DNA of 9,488 nucleotides, taken from the NCBI GenBank assembly GCA_003542015.1, contig DPLL01000461.1:1-9488 (forward strand), in the 5' to 3' direction. Positions 1 to 5,935 of this stretch are shown here, piece by piece (positions within the stretch are counted from its first letter, which is position 1; each line of letters starts with the position of its first letter). The translations under genes and the position numbers were made by a program. The notes beneath the pieces were generated by a model. That model saw only the letters and a list, made by a program, of their open reading frames with translations. It searched no databases and was not told where the DNA came from. The DNA comes from Microcoleaceae cyanobacterium UBA9251 (GTDB taxonomy: Bacteria; Cyanobacteriota; Cyanobacteriia; Cyanobacteriales; Microcoleaceae).

Positions 1-40
1 AGGTCGGGGAGTATGTCAACTACTTGTATTTTCAATTTTC

Positions 41-67
41 AAACGGTTCTATAGTGAACCGTTTTTT
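41..67 (+). terminator. Rho-independent terminator
   Basis: A perfect 9-bp inverted repeat (41-49 pairing with 56-64, arm AAACGGTTC) encloses a 6-base loop and runs straight into Ts, giving six in a row at 62-67. The T-run is only on the plus strand, so this should end a plus-strand transcript that starts left of the window. No gene for it is visible here. Confidence 0.75.
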
Positions 68-377
68 AGTATAAAATAACACTTAGATTTTTCAAGGTTT
101 TGAACTAGCCGATCGCCTGAATTACTGACATTTCGATCGCTCAAACTCGGTAAAAAAAACATTGATCGATGCTCAATATTGTCTGAAACCATTGTCTTGA
201 TTGACTCCCAGCATAATGTAACTTTTTATATGGGTATCAGTATCCAATTTTCAGCATTACTCAAAACCCCGATATCGACATCAACCATCTAAGTACATAT
301 CTATAAAATTAGTATAATAAAATACCCGTAGTCGAAAAAAGGATTCTCCATCGATTCAATGGGAAAAACCCTCCCAC
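68..377. other. AT-rich intergenic region, no gene seen
   Basis: About 310 bases between the left-edge terminator and the stop codon of the SPFH-FHA gene. No reading frame or RNA gene could be supported. There are three CGATCG-type sites near 110-170 and a TATAAT-like hexamer at 313-318 without a matching -35 box. The 3' flank of the minus-strand gene contains a T-run on that strand (335-340) preceded by only a weak short stem, so I do not call a terminator for it. Confidence 0.5.
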
Positions 378-1490
378 TCACGAACCTTGAAACGTCCATC
401 TTTGGTCGCCGATCGCAATTTCGCAGCCGGAAGTTAGCCAGAAAGGTTCGTTAGCAGCCAGTCTTTGTCCACCGACAAAAGTGCCGTTGGAACTGCCGCA
501 ATCTACAAGTTGATATCGCTGTTTTCCTTGTTCGTCATTGGCCCGGCGGATTTGAGCGTGGTAGCGCGAACTTTGCGGATCTTGTAACACTAATGTATTA
601 GTCGGTTCCCGTCCGATTGTAAAGGGATTTGCTGTGAGGGCGATCGCCTGTCCAGAAAGTTTGTATACTAAATATGCGGTTGTTTGGCGATCGCTACTTG
701 CTAATACCGTCGGTGCAAGTTGGGGGGGATTTCTCGCAGGTGGGAGACTGTTTTGAGCGAGTTGTTCTGTGAGTTCTCTTAAATCGCGATCGAATCCTGC
801 TGTATCAGAAGCGGGCAGATTTGCAGGAGATTGAGCTGCTATTAAGTTTAACTGTTGTACGGGAGCTTGAGGCAGAATTGGTCGCCCTGCTTCGGCTATT
901 CTCATTTGTAGGGCGGCGGAGTTTTCGGCTTCTTGTCTGGCGCTCATTCCTTCAACTTGGCGAATAACTCCGTTAGTTTCGGGAAAGCTGACATCGCCAA
1001 TTCGCACATCTTCTAAGTTAAATCCTAATGTGTAGAAGTCTTGGACGCGATCGAGTAAATTTTGGCGCAGCAACAGCCGTCCTTGACTGATAAGCTGGTT
1101 GAGGGGAATTTGCCCGATCGCAACTCCCATGCAATCTTTAACTGCACTTGCTAAAGCAGCGATGGGATCGGACAATTCTAATGCTACTCTTTTCGGATCT
1201 ATAACTTGATAAATAACTGTCAGTGTAGCATCAATTAAAAACCGATCTTTAGACAAAAAATCGCCCTGAGAGTGTACGTCTAAGTTGCGGAGTTTGGTAT
1301 CTACGAGGACAATTTGACACTGTTCGAGCAAGGGAAGGGCAAAGGTGAAATGCCGCCCCGCTTTCAGGGTACGCACGACGTGGCCGTTTTTGACCAGCAA
1401 ACCCGCGTAACCGGCCCCGATAAAGTCCATGCTTAAGCCGGCCCAGCGTTCGGGTGTGACGGTTTGAATCAGGGGAGAAGCGTTGTTCAT
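378..1490 (-). CDS. SPFH/band-7 domain protein with C-terminal FHA domain
   Basis: 370 aa. Residues about 22-200 look like an SPFH (band 7/prohibitin) domain: a short AGYAGLLVKNG strand, then LKAGRHF, alternating strands up to about 100, a helical part and an Ala/Glu-rich end. A Pro/Gln/Ala-rich linker follows (about 203-268). Residues about 271-367 are a forkhead-associated (FHA) domain with its marker residues: Gly293-Arg294, Ser307-Ser308, His311 and Asn335-Gly336-Thr337. FHA domains bind phosphothreonine peptides and SPFH domains form membrane-linked or cage-like oligomers. I infer a scaffold that reads Ser/Thr kinase signalling. Unlike many SPFH proteins there is no N-terminal membrane segment or signal peptide, so it may be soluble or bind a membrane protein. 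No clear Shine-Dalgarno precedes the ATG. It is transcribed away from the TA island and has no operon partner in view. Confidence 0.85.
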   Translation of the reverse strand: MNNASPLIQTVTPERWAGLSMDFIGAGYAGLLVKNGHVVRTLKAGRHFTFALPLLEQCQIVLVDTKLRNLDVHSQGDFLSKDRFLIDATLTVIYQVIDPKRVALELSDPIAALASAVKDCMGVAIGQIPLNQLISQGRLLLRQNLLDRVQDFYTLGFNLEDVRIGDVSFPETNGVIRQVEGMSARQEAENSAALQMRIAEAGRPILPQAPVQQLNLIAAQSPANLPASDTAGFDRDLRELTEQLAQNSLPPARNPPQLAPTVLASSDRQTTAYLVYKLSGQAIALTANPFTIGREPTNTLVLQDPQSSRYHAQIRRANDEQGKQRYQLVDCGSSNGTFVGGQRLAANEPFWLTSGCEIAIGDQRWTFQGS

Positions 1491-1678
1491 GGGAGGGAGT
1501 TCGAGGGAGGGGAGATTCTATTTTGAGAATAGCAAATTGCTGGGGGCGCGCGATCGGGGGTTGTGCCGGTTCCGCAACTTCTATTGTATACTTGTGGACT
1601 CCCGGTGATTCAGCCCGGACTGGATTTAGTTTTCAATTTGGTGGTGAGGGCGATCGAGATGCTGTTTGTCGGGTAAGT

Positions 1679-1684
1679 TATAAT
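1679..1684 (+). promoter_or_regulatory. Possible -10 box for the DUF433/DUF5615 operon
   Basis: A perfect TATAAT lies 28 bases upstream of the ATG at 1713, a plausible distance for a short leader. No TTGACA-like hexamer is found 16-18 bases upstream, so transcription may need an activator or a weak -35. The 1491-1712 gap separates two divergent genes and otherwise holds only HIP1-type CGATCG sites. Confidence 0.4.
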
Positions 1685-1712
1685 CAAGATTAATGTGTCC
1701 GGTTAATCTCCC

Positions 1713-2006
1713 ATGACTACACAATCTGCTTCGCGTTATGTCGCACGTCACCCTGAAATCTTGCAAGGGGAACCAATTATCGCAGGAACGAGAACTTCCG
1801 TTCGTGCGATCGTAGAATTGTGGCGTTTAGGTATTACTCCTGAAGAAATCCCGATGCACTTACCTCATCTGAAATTAGCTCAAATTTTTGACGCACTGAG
1901 TTTTTATTTGGACAACCAGGAAGAAATAAATACTTATATTGAGCGCAATCGAATTCCTGAAGAATTGATTCATCCTGCTGTGAAAGCTGCCATGAAAAAA
2001 CAGTGA
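1713..2006 (+). CDS. DUF433 family antitoxin
   Basis: 97 aa. The DUF433 signature is clear: HPEILQGEPIIAGTRTSVR (residues 13-31), then IVELWRLGITPEEIP and a helical segment with a conserved ALSFYLDN (61-68). DUF433 proteins are small helix-turn-helix-type proteins, widespread in cyanobacteria and usually encoded just upstream of a DUF5615 PIN-like protein. That is the case here: the stop codon overlaps the GTG start of the next gene by four bases (2003-2006), so the two are probably translationally coupled. By family knowledge it should neutralise the PIN-like partner and may repress its own promoter. The C-terminal tail (about 70-97), rich in Glu and Lys, is the likely toxin-binding part. 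A DUF433 relative of different length is encoded at 6624-6848 without a partner. Confidence 0.85.
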   Translation: MTTQSASRYVARHPEILQGEPIIAGTRTSVRAIVELWRLGITPEEIPMHLPHLKLAQIFDALSFYLDNQEEINTYIERNRIPEELIHPAVKAAMKKQ

Positions 2007-2347
2007 AACTATTTGCAACTATTCATACAGATGAAGATGTTTCTAGGCTGGTAGCGACTTTGCTGCGGGCTAGGGGTTTTGATGTGACGACAACGAGCGA
2101 ACAGGGAATGTTGAGTCAATTGGATAACCAACAATTGGCTTATGCTGCATCTGTCGATCGATGTTTGCTCACTCACAATCGTGTAGATTTTGAGCGATTA
2201 CACCTAGAATATATGACAGAAGGATGGGAACATTCTGGAATAATTGTTACTCCTCAAAAGAACGCCTATGAAATTGTCCAACGGGTTGCTATTCTATTAA
2301 ATACATTAACGGCTGATGAAATTGCCAATCAGCTCTTATATGTGTAA
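2003..2347 (+). CDS. DUF5615 family PIN-like toxin
   Basis: 114 aa, starting at GTG within the end of the DUF433 gene. No Shine-Dalgarno precedes it, which fits translational coupling. Visible family features are an acidic TDEDV near residues 9-13, LLRARGFDVTT, SEQGML, DNQQLAYAA, the LLTHNRVDFERLH segment and a C-terminal GIIVTPQ. These fit the DUF5615 PIN-like family, whose acidic residues are thought to form a metal-binding nuclease site as in VapC. I infer an RNase-type toxin held in check by the upstream protein. The length and motif order match an intact family member and I see no damage. The activity is inferred from family membership only. Confidence 0.82.
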   Translation: MKLFATIHTDEDVSRLVATLLRARGFDVTTTSEQGMLSQLDNQQLAYAASVDRCLLTHNRVDFERLHLEYMTEGWEHSGIIVTPQKNAYEIVQRVAILLNTLTADEIANQLLYV

Positions 2348-2470
2348 ATTTCGCGTCTCTTGAAAAATCAACGATCCCAAAAGAGATAGCTGGATGGGAG
2401 AGCGGCGATCGCTAATTTTGCAAAACTGTAGCAAAAGCGATCGGACAATATAAAATATCAGTAATTTATT

Positions 2471-2479
2471 TGCTATACT
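2471..2479 (+). promoter_or_regulatory. Extended -10 promoter element
   Basis: TGC followed by TATACT (2474-2479) makes a good extended -10 element, 28 bases before the ATG at 2508. No good -35 box is seen at 16-18 bases upstream, which an extended -10 can tolerate. It would drive the overlapping gene pair 2508-3426. The rest of 2348-2507 is non-coding with HIP1-type sites. Confidence 0.45.
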
Positions 2480-2507
2480 TAAGGTATCATCCTAGTTTGT
2501 AAGCCCG

Positions 2508-2993
2508 ATGAACACGATCGCGATCGCCCTTTCAGATGAGCGCCTCCTGAAGTTACAAAAAATCGCCAACGACCTGAATCTATCAATAGAAGAGTTGGTA
2601 TTAATAGGCATAGAAAACTTACTCGCACAGTCAGAAGTTTCTGCACAAAATCCCCATCAAAATATCCTCAACAAAAGTGCGGAAATTTCCGCAGAGGTAG
2701 TTGACAGATTTTATGCGCTAGCCTCGGATTGGGAAAAAGAGGTTGCTGGACTTTCTTCAACTGCCCAAATGTCTCAGCATCCGGCGTATCTGGAAATTAT
2801 TAATATGGGTCGTAAAATTGTGCCACTGTTGCTATCGGAACTGAAAAGAAATCCCCTTTACTGGTTATCGGCGTTGAGTGCAATTACGGGTGAAAATCCC
2901 ATTAAACCAGAACAAAGGGGAAGAGTAAAACAGATGGCATCAGCTTGGATAGAGTGGGGTATAAATCAAGGCTACGCGGAAGAGAATGTATAG
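2508..2993 (+). CDS. RHH-like N-terminus fused to a conserved cyanobacterial domain; candidate antitoxin
   Basis: 161 aa. Residues 1-41 (TIAIALSDERLLKLQKIAN, then SIEELVLIGIENLLA) look like a ribbon-helix-helix antitoxin segment: one beta strand and two helices with the usual spacing. Residues about 66-158 are a different conserved module, with DRFYALASDWEKEVAGLSS, HPAYLEIINMG, PLLLSELKRNPLYWLSAL, SAITGENP and MASAWIEWG. From memory this second module is common in cyanobacteria as a separate protein of about 100-120 aa, often next to a protein like the one at 2986. The join of an RHH-like segment to it may therefore be a fusion. The gene overlaps the next by 8 bases. I infer an antitoxin or regulator role, without direct evidence. 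No Shine-Dalgarno is evident at the ATG; an extended -10 lies 28 bases upstream. Confidence 0.65.
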   Translation: MNTIAIALSDERLLKLQKIANDLNLSIEELVLIGIENLLAQSEVSAQNPHQNILNKSAEISAEVVDRFYALASDWEKEVAGLSSTAQMSQHPAYLEIINMGRKIVPLLLSELKRNPLYWLSALSAITGENPIKPEQRGRVKQMASAWIEWGINQGYAEENV

Positions 2994-3426
2994 AAGACCC
3001 GAATTTGAATTTAAGTGGCCGAATTTGTCTCGCACGGATTATCAAGTTACCAGTCTCAAATCTCAAGAATATAACTGCTTTGCATGGGCTGCTGGGGAAG
3101 ACGATCGTTGGTGGCAACCGATACCTGGAGAGCAATTTTATTGGCCTGACGGTGTGCCACAAGAGGAGACTCTAGAAGCGTATATTCAGGCTTATCAAAC
3201 GCTGGGATATGAAATTTGTAAGGGCGATCGATTAGAAGTTGGATATCAGAAAATAGCGATATATGTTGACTCAATCGGTATTCCAACTCATGCAGCTAGA
3301 CAATTAGCTAATGGTAAGTGGACGAGTAAGCTGGGCTGGTTGGAAGATATTGAACACGAACTCGATGGATTGGTTGGCGACAGGTACGGAGTTGTCGGTC
3401 AAATTCTCAAACGTGCGGTAAATTAG
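2986..3426 (+). CDS. DUF7689-type protein with Cys/His arrangement; candidate toxin or hydrolase
   Basis: 146 aa. The most conserved-looking segments are YNCFAWAAGE (29-38, Cys31), WWQP (42-45), FYWPDGVP (51-58), IAIYVD (90-95), PTHAARQL (100-107, His102) and WTSKLG (112-117) followed by EDIEHEL. I believe this is the family named DUF7689, but that name is from memory. A Cys at a helix start early, a His on a later strand and an acidic residue (Glu120, Asp121 or Glu123) is the order of a papain/NlpC-P60-type cysteine peptidase, so such a fold is possible; this is inference. GGAAGAG lies just before the ATG inside the upstream gene, and the 8-base overlap implies co-expression. No signal peptide or membrane segment is seen, so it should be cytoplasmic. 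Confidence 0.6.
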   Translation: MYRRPEFEFKWPNLSRTDYQVTSLKSQEYNCFAWAAGEDDRWWQPIPGEQFYWPDGVPQEETLEAYIQAYQTLGYEICKGDRLEVGYQKIAIYVDSIGIPTHAARQLANGKWTSKLGWLEDIEHELDGLVGDRYGVVGQILKRAVN

Positions 3427-3433
3427 GGGAGGT

Positions 3434-3465
3434 CGATCGCACTTTCGGACAATAAGGGCGATCGC
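3434..3465 (+). repeat. HIP1-bounded dispersed repeat, copy A
   Basis: Two CGATCGC-type sites flank a 17-base middle. The 25-base core at 3438-3462 (CGCACTTTCGGACAATAAGG plus GCGAT) is repeated exactly at 5234-5258 and nearly so at 6956-6980. The palindromic ends could pair in RNA as a 7-bp stem (3434-3440 with 3458-3464). It lies just after the 2986 gene and before the vapB gene. A weaker start of a second unit follows at 3463. Confidence 0.75.
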
Positions 3466-3552
3466 ACTATTGATGGAGTTTCAGTGCTACACTAAAATTA
3501 CAGCATTGTTCGGTGGCAATTGTGTTATACCCTACTTGCACGAGGAAAATAC

Positions 3553-3780
3553 ATGGTAACTACGCTCGAAATTGACAAAACTCTCCTTCAAGAAGCCCTT
3601 GATTTGAGTAACCATCAAACACCTACTACATTAATCGAAGCAGCTTTACGCGAGTACATCCAACGTCGCAAACAATTAAAAATATTGGAATTGTTTGGTA
3701 CTATTGACTACGATGAAGATTATAATTACAAGCAACAGCGATCAAGCATATACCTTACAATAAAAATTGAAACTAATTAG
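3553..3780 (+). CDS. vapB: VapB-type antitoxin, orphan with altered C-terminus
   Basis: 75 aa from the ATG at 3553, chosen because GAGG at 3542-3545 is well placed; an in-frame TTG at 3520 lacks such a site. Residues 1-50 follow the VapB type (DUF2191-like): TTLEIDKTLLQEAL, TPTTLIEAALREYI, then RRKQLKILELFGTIDYDEDY. VapB proteins bind and inhibit the PIN-domain RNase VapC and repress their own operon through a dimeric DNA-binding N-terminus. Here no VapC frame follows: the next gene 19 bases later is an unrelated DUF6883 gene. Homologues usually stop soon after the acidic DYDEDY-type motif and QR; here the frame runs on for about 11 residues (SSIYLTIKIETN) into non-homologous sequence. I infer that a deletion removed vapC and the original vapB stop. 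The antitoxin may still protect against VapC made elsewhere. Confidence 0.75.
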   Translation: MVTTLEIDKTLLQEALDLSNHQTPTTLIEAALREYIQRRKQLKILELFGTIDYDEDYNYKQQRSSIYLTIKIETN

Positions 3781-3799
3781 GGGGTGAGCAGGAGTTATA

Positions 3800-4145
3800 A
3801 TGAAACTACCCAATGGCGATCGGGCTGAAGTTTCTCTGCAAAAGCTGGTCGGCTACTGCTTAAATCCAGAGCAATAAGAGCGGAAAACATAAAGCCAGAG
3901 TCTTTGCATCGGTTTTGGGAATCACGGCTAATAATGCAGAAGTTTTGCAAGAGCTTATTCAAAAAGCAGCCATTGAAGGTGAAGTTGTCCAAGAAAATAC
4001 TACTGATTTTGGGCAACAGTTTAAAGTTGATTGGACTGTACCCGATACAGCGGGGATTGAGCTTCGGACAATTTGGGAAATTACTCGGACTAATTCTAAC
4101 CCTCGTTTGATTTCAGCTTTTTTAAACCATGATAAAAAACTTTAG
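3800..4145 (+). pseudogene. DUF6883 protein gene, frameshifted
   Basis: A good start (GGAG at 3791-3794, ATG at 3800) opens a frame reading MKLPNGDRAEVSLQKL, then VGYCLNPEQ and a stop at 3875-3877. One base out of frame the same family continues without a break: KSGKHKARVFASVLGITANN from 3876 to the stop at 4143-4145. Removing one A at 3873-3874 turns Gln-stop into His and joins both parts as LNPEHKSGKHKARVFAS, the form I know from DUF6883 proteins. The repaired product would be 114 aa, full length. DUF6883 is a small domain of unknown role, found alone, at the C-terminus of some large proteins, and often beside DUF4926, as here. Unless ribosomes slip or the base is a sequencing error, the gene is broken. 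A TTG at 3915 could start only the C-terminal two-thirds. Confidence 0.8.
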
Positions 4146-4392
4146 ACTTTTGGATTCTGTGGCGATTCTCAATCCGGTTTCAAATACGCGATTAACTCTA
4201 GTAGAACCGGAATACGAATCTGTTTCTAGTTTGCCAGTAGGACTTGTGGGAACTATTGTCGAAGTGTATGATACGGGAAAGGAATGTCAGTATTTAGTGG
4301 AGTTTTATGATAGTCAAGGGATTGAATATGCTATGGCTATTTTGAAAGCAGATGAAATTTTAGTTCTGCAATATGAACTTGCAGTTGCTTAG
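4129..4392 (+). CDS. DUF4926 domain protein
   Basis: 87 aa. FRLLDSVAILNP (5-16), LPVGLVGTIVEVYDTG (35-50), YLVEFYDSQGIEYAMAIL (55-72) and KADEILVL (73-80) match the DUF4926 pattern: a small beta-barrel-like fold built around a VGTIVEVY strand and an EF-D-G-YA strand. The function is unknown. It overlaps the DUF6883 gene by 17 bases with no Shine-Dalgarno of its own, so its translation should depend on ribosomes finishing the upstream frame. The upstream frameshift could therefore lower its expression. The conserved pairing with DUF6883 suggests the two act together, perhaps as partner and inhibitor. It appears intact. Confidence 0.8.
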   Translation: MIKNFRLLDSVAILNPVSNTRLTLVEPEYESVSSLPVGLVGTIVEVYDTGKECQYLVEFYDSQGIEYAMAILKADEILVLQYELAVA

Positions 4393-4427
4393 TAATGTGA
4401 GCGGAATAAAAGTTCGATAAGGTCGAT

Positions 4428-4564
4428 CGCACTTTTGGAATGAAAGGGATCTCGCTCGCGTGAGATTTAGGATGGGATAGGGGCGCGCTTTTGGAATGAA
4501 AGGGATCTCGCCCGCGTGAGATTTAGGATGGGATAGGGGCGCACTTTTGGAATGAAAGGGCGAT
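4428..4564 (+). repeat. 56-bp tandem repeat, about 2.4 copies
   Basis: Units at 4428-4483 and 4484-4539 are nearly identical (differences at the fourth base and in CTCGCT/CTCGCC), and a third, 4540-4564, stops after the 25-base core. Each unit is a core starting CGCRCTTTTGGAATGAAAGG plus a 31-base tail with a small hairpin, ATCTC...GAGAT. The core resembles the HIP1-bounded repeats at 3434 and 5229 in length and sequence; the tail recurs at about 6981-7072. The copies follow each other without spacers. This fills the gap between the converging DUF4926 gene and the RHH antitoxin; 4565-4622 holds nothing else I can name. Confidence 0.85.
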
Positions 4565-4622
4565 TCATGATCGGGATAGCTACGGCGCTTACTTTTAGCT
4601 GTGTACTGAAATTGCCCATAAT

Positions 4623-4919
4623 TTAACGTGCAGTTTCAGCTTGAATTTCTCGAAGAATAGTTGAGATTTCGTCTGCTGACTTAAGGTGTTTCGCGAGAAC
4701 TTGAGCAGTTTTGTCCAGCAAGCGTTCTGAAAAGACTTTCGCTAAGTCTTCCCGTAAACATTGCCCTATATAAAACTTAAGCAATGCTTCTACAGACATA
4801 TCTCGATTGGCGGCTATTTTCTCAAGTGATGCTAAAGTATCTATGGGGATGTTTAGCGAGACTGTTTCCGCTGTACGAGGTCGCAATTGCAATTTTATTT
4901 GTTCTTCAGAATTGTTCAT
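4623..4919 (-). CDS. RHH antitoxin partner of BrnT (BrnA-like role)
   Basis: 98 aa. Residues 18-58 fit a ribbon-helix-helix domain: the strand ETVSLNIPI, helix DTLASLEKIAANRD and helix SVEALLKFYIGQCLRE. The remainder is a long charged helical stretch (59-98), probably the toxin-wrapping part. It starts 14 bases inside the end of the brnT gene, with AAAGGA placed 7 bases before the ATG. RHH proteins in this position inhibit BrnT and repress the operon. It is not a close match to the BrnA of alphaproteobacteria (the RHH is N-terminal here), so I name the role, not the gene. Antitoxin-second order is the usual one for BrnT systems. Confidence 0.78.
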   Translation of the reverse strand: MNNSEEQIKLQLRPRTAETVSLNIPIDTLASLEKIAANRDMSVEALLKFYIGQCLREDLAKVFSERLLDKTAQVLAKHLKSADEISTILREIQAETAR

Positions 4920-5199
4920 ATAATTTCCTTTCTGTGCGGGTAGCAGGACGGGAAGAAATGATGCGTATTCGCAAGCTGCGTTCTACATAAACAACCAGTA
5001 ATAGGCGTTGAGTGTGGGAGTAACCGAGGATAAAGTTACGCTGTTCGTCATTGGCAGTTGCATCTCCCTCTTGATAGAATGGATCGAAGAAGACTTCTGC
5101 GGCTTCTTCAAAGCTAACGCCATGCTTTTCTAGGTTGCTCAGGAATTTGTTTGTGTCCCATTCAAACTCAACGCCTTGCAGTCTGTACACACTATCCAT
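4906..5199 (-). CDS. brnT: BrnT family toxin (RelE-like fold RNase)
   Basis: 97 aa. Family motifs are in order: FEWDTNKFLSNLEKHGVSFE (12-31), AAEVFFDP (33-40), DEQRNFILGY (51-60), LLLVVYVE, IRIISSRPATRTERKLYE (78-95). BrnT is a ribosome-independent RNase with a RelE-like fold; the C-terminal Arg/Ser-Arg and Glu-Arg...Tyr residues belong to the active-site region and all seem present (Arg77, Arg79, Ser82-Arg84, Glu90-Arg91, Tyr94). The length is usual and no damage is seen. It forms an operon with the RHH antitoxin gene, overlapping by 14 bases. It lies between the repeats at 4428-4564 and 5229-5265. Confidence 0.88.
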   Translation of the reverse strand: MDSVYRLQGVEFEWDTNKFLSNLEKHGVSFEEAAEVFFDPFYQEGDATANDEQRNFILGYSHTQRLLLVVYVERSLRIRIISSRPATRTERKLYEQF

Positions 5200-5228
5200 G
5201 CTTCGATATTAACATTATTTAAATAAGA

Positions 5229-5265
5229 GCGATCGCACTTTCGGACAATAAGGGCGATCGCCCTT
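5229..5265 (+). repeat. HIP1-bounded dispersed repeat, copy B, with 16-bp palindrome
   Basis: GCGATCGC at both ends encloses the same 25-base core as copy A (5234-5258 identical to 3438-3462). The right end extends to a perfect 16-base palindrome, AAGGGCGATCGCCCTT (5250-5265). It lies between the brnT start and the end of the 5301 gene. A GCTACACT motif at 5286-5293 follows at about the same distance as the one at 3486-3493 follows copy A. Confidence 0.75.
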
Positions 5266-5300
5266 TGGGAAAAAGAAACAATTGCGCTACACTCAAGGCA

Positions 5301-5687
5301 TTATGAGACTGCTTTGAGGTATTGCGTTACAGGCTTCAAATCGATGTCATCGTTGTCAGTCACTATTTTGAATAAATGACTGGGGATGCCGGCTGCAATC
5401 AAAACTGACAAATCGCGATCGAGCTTTGAGAAGTTTTCATAGATGCCGACAAACTGACTTACGCAAGCTAAAGATTCATCTTTCGGGTCATTGACTCCCG
5501 TGTATTTGTACTGAATATCAAAACCTGCTTTTTCGCCAATTTCTTCGATATCCCAGTCTACAAGATTAAGATCGATCGCTTCAACGGCTAGGGCAATATG
5601 ACCGGGTGGTATGGGGTCAAGAGGTTCGCAGCACCAGCCCTCAGAATTGTTCCATACGCTCTTACCTTGAGATTCTCGAATTTTCAT
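5301..5687 (-). CDS. Unrecognised 128-aa protein downstream of hicBA
   Basis: 128 aa from the ATG at 5685-5687, chosen because GAGGG (5695-5699) sits 7 bases upstream; a GTG ten codons earlier has no such site. I do not recognise the family. It is acidic, with a Trp/Cys-containing N-terminus (SEGWCCEPLDPIPPGH, 15-30), an AVEAIDLNLVDWD segment (34-46), FDIQYKY (57-62) and a likely helix YENFSKLDRDLSVLIAAG (83-100) before an Asp-rich end. No signal peptide or membrane segment is seen. Only 37 bases separate it from the hicA stop on the same strand, so it is probably co-transcribed with hicBA. It might be an accessory part of that module or simply a neighbour. Confidence 0.6.
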   Translation of the reverse strand: MKIRESQGKSVWNNSEGWCCEPLDPIPPGHIALAVEAIDLNLVDWDIEEIGEKAGFDIQYKYTGVNDPKDESLACVSQFVGIYENFSKLDRDLSVLIAAGIPSHLFKIVTDNDDIDLKPVTQYLKAVS

Positions 5688-5725
5688 GTCTTTTCCCTCA
5701 CTGAAAGTAGAGTACACGCACCCTA

Positions 5726-5935
5726 TCAGAGTAAATCTTCCTCAGATAGCTGGGCTATTTTCATTAAGGCTCTCAAGGTTCCCACTTTCAAATCTTGATT
5801 GCGGTGAACAGGAATTGACAAAATTTGCTCTAATTCTGGGTTTTCATAGATATGATGACTGCCAGTAATTCTTTTCAAAACCCAACCTTTCTGCTCTACT
5901 ATTTTGCAAAGTTGTTTGCCAGAAATAGATTTCAT
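5726..5935 (-). CDS. hicA: HicA family mRNA interferase toxin
   Basis: 69 aa, usual HicA length. It has the double-stranded-RNA-binding-like fold pattern: SISGKQLCKIVEQKGW (3-18), VLKRITGSHHIYENP (19-33) with the catalytic His of the GSHH motif (His27), SIPVHRNQDLKVGTLRALMK (40-59) and the C-terminal helix. HicA cuts mRNA and tmRNA. The ATG overlaps the hicB stop as ATGA (5932-5935), so the two are translationally coupled with the antitoxin first, an order also known in other hicBA loci. The protein looks intact. Confidence 0.92.
   Translation of the reverse strand: MKSISGKQLCKIVEQKGWVLKRITGSHHIYENPELEQILSIPVHRNQDLKVGTLRALMKIAQLSEEDLL

Noticed and set aside
313..318. TATAAT-like promoter reading toward the SPFH-FHA gene end
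   Set aside because: No -35 box, and the only downstream gene on that strand is 1.4 kb away; AT-rich sequence makes a chance match likely.
2902..3286. Frames in other registers, on both strands, over the 2508/2986 gene pair
   Set aside because: They overlap two well-supported genes, lack ribosome sites and show no family features.
3795..4110. Minus-strand and alternative plus-strand frames over the broken DUF6883 gene
   Set aside because: They are by-products of the DUF6883 coding sequence; the two-part family match explains the region better.
4428..4564. CRISPR array
   Set aside because: Units are adjacent with no unique spacers and there are no cas genes; it is a plain tandem repeat.
4784..4990. 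Plus-strand frame opposite brnT and its antitoxin
   Set aside because: It is antisense to two overlapping genes with clear family motifs.
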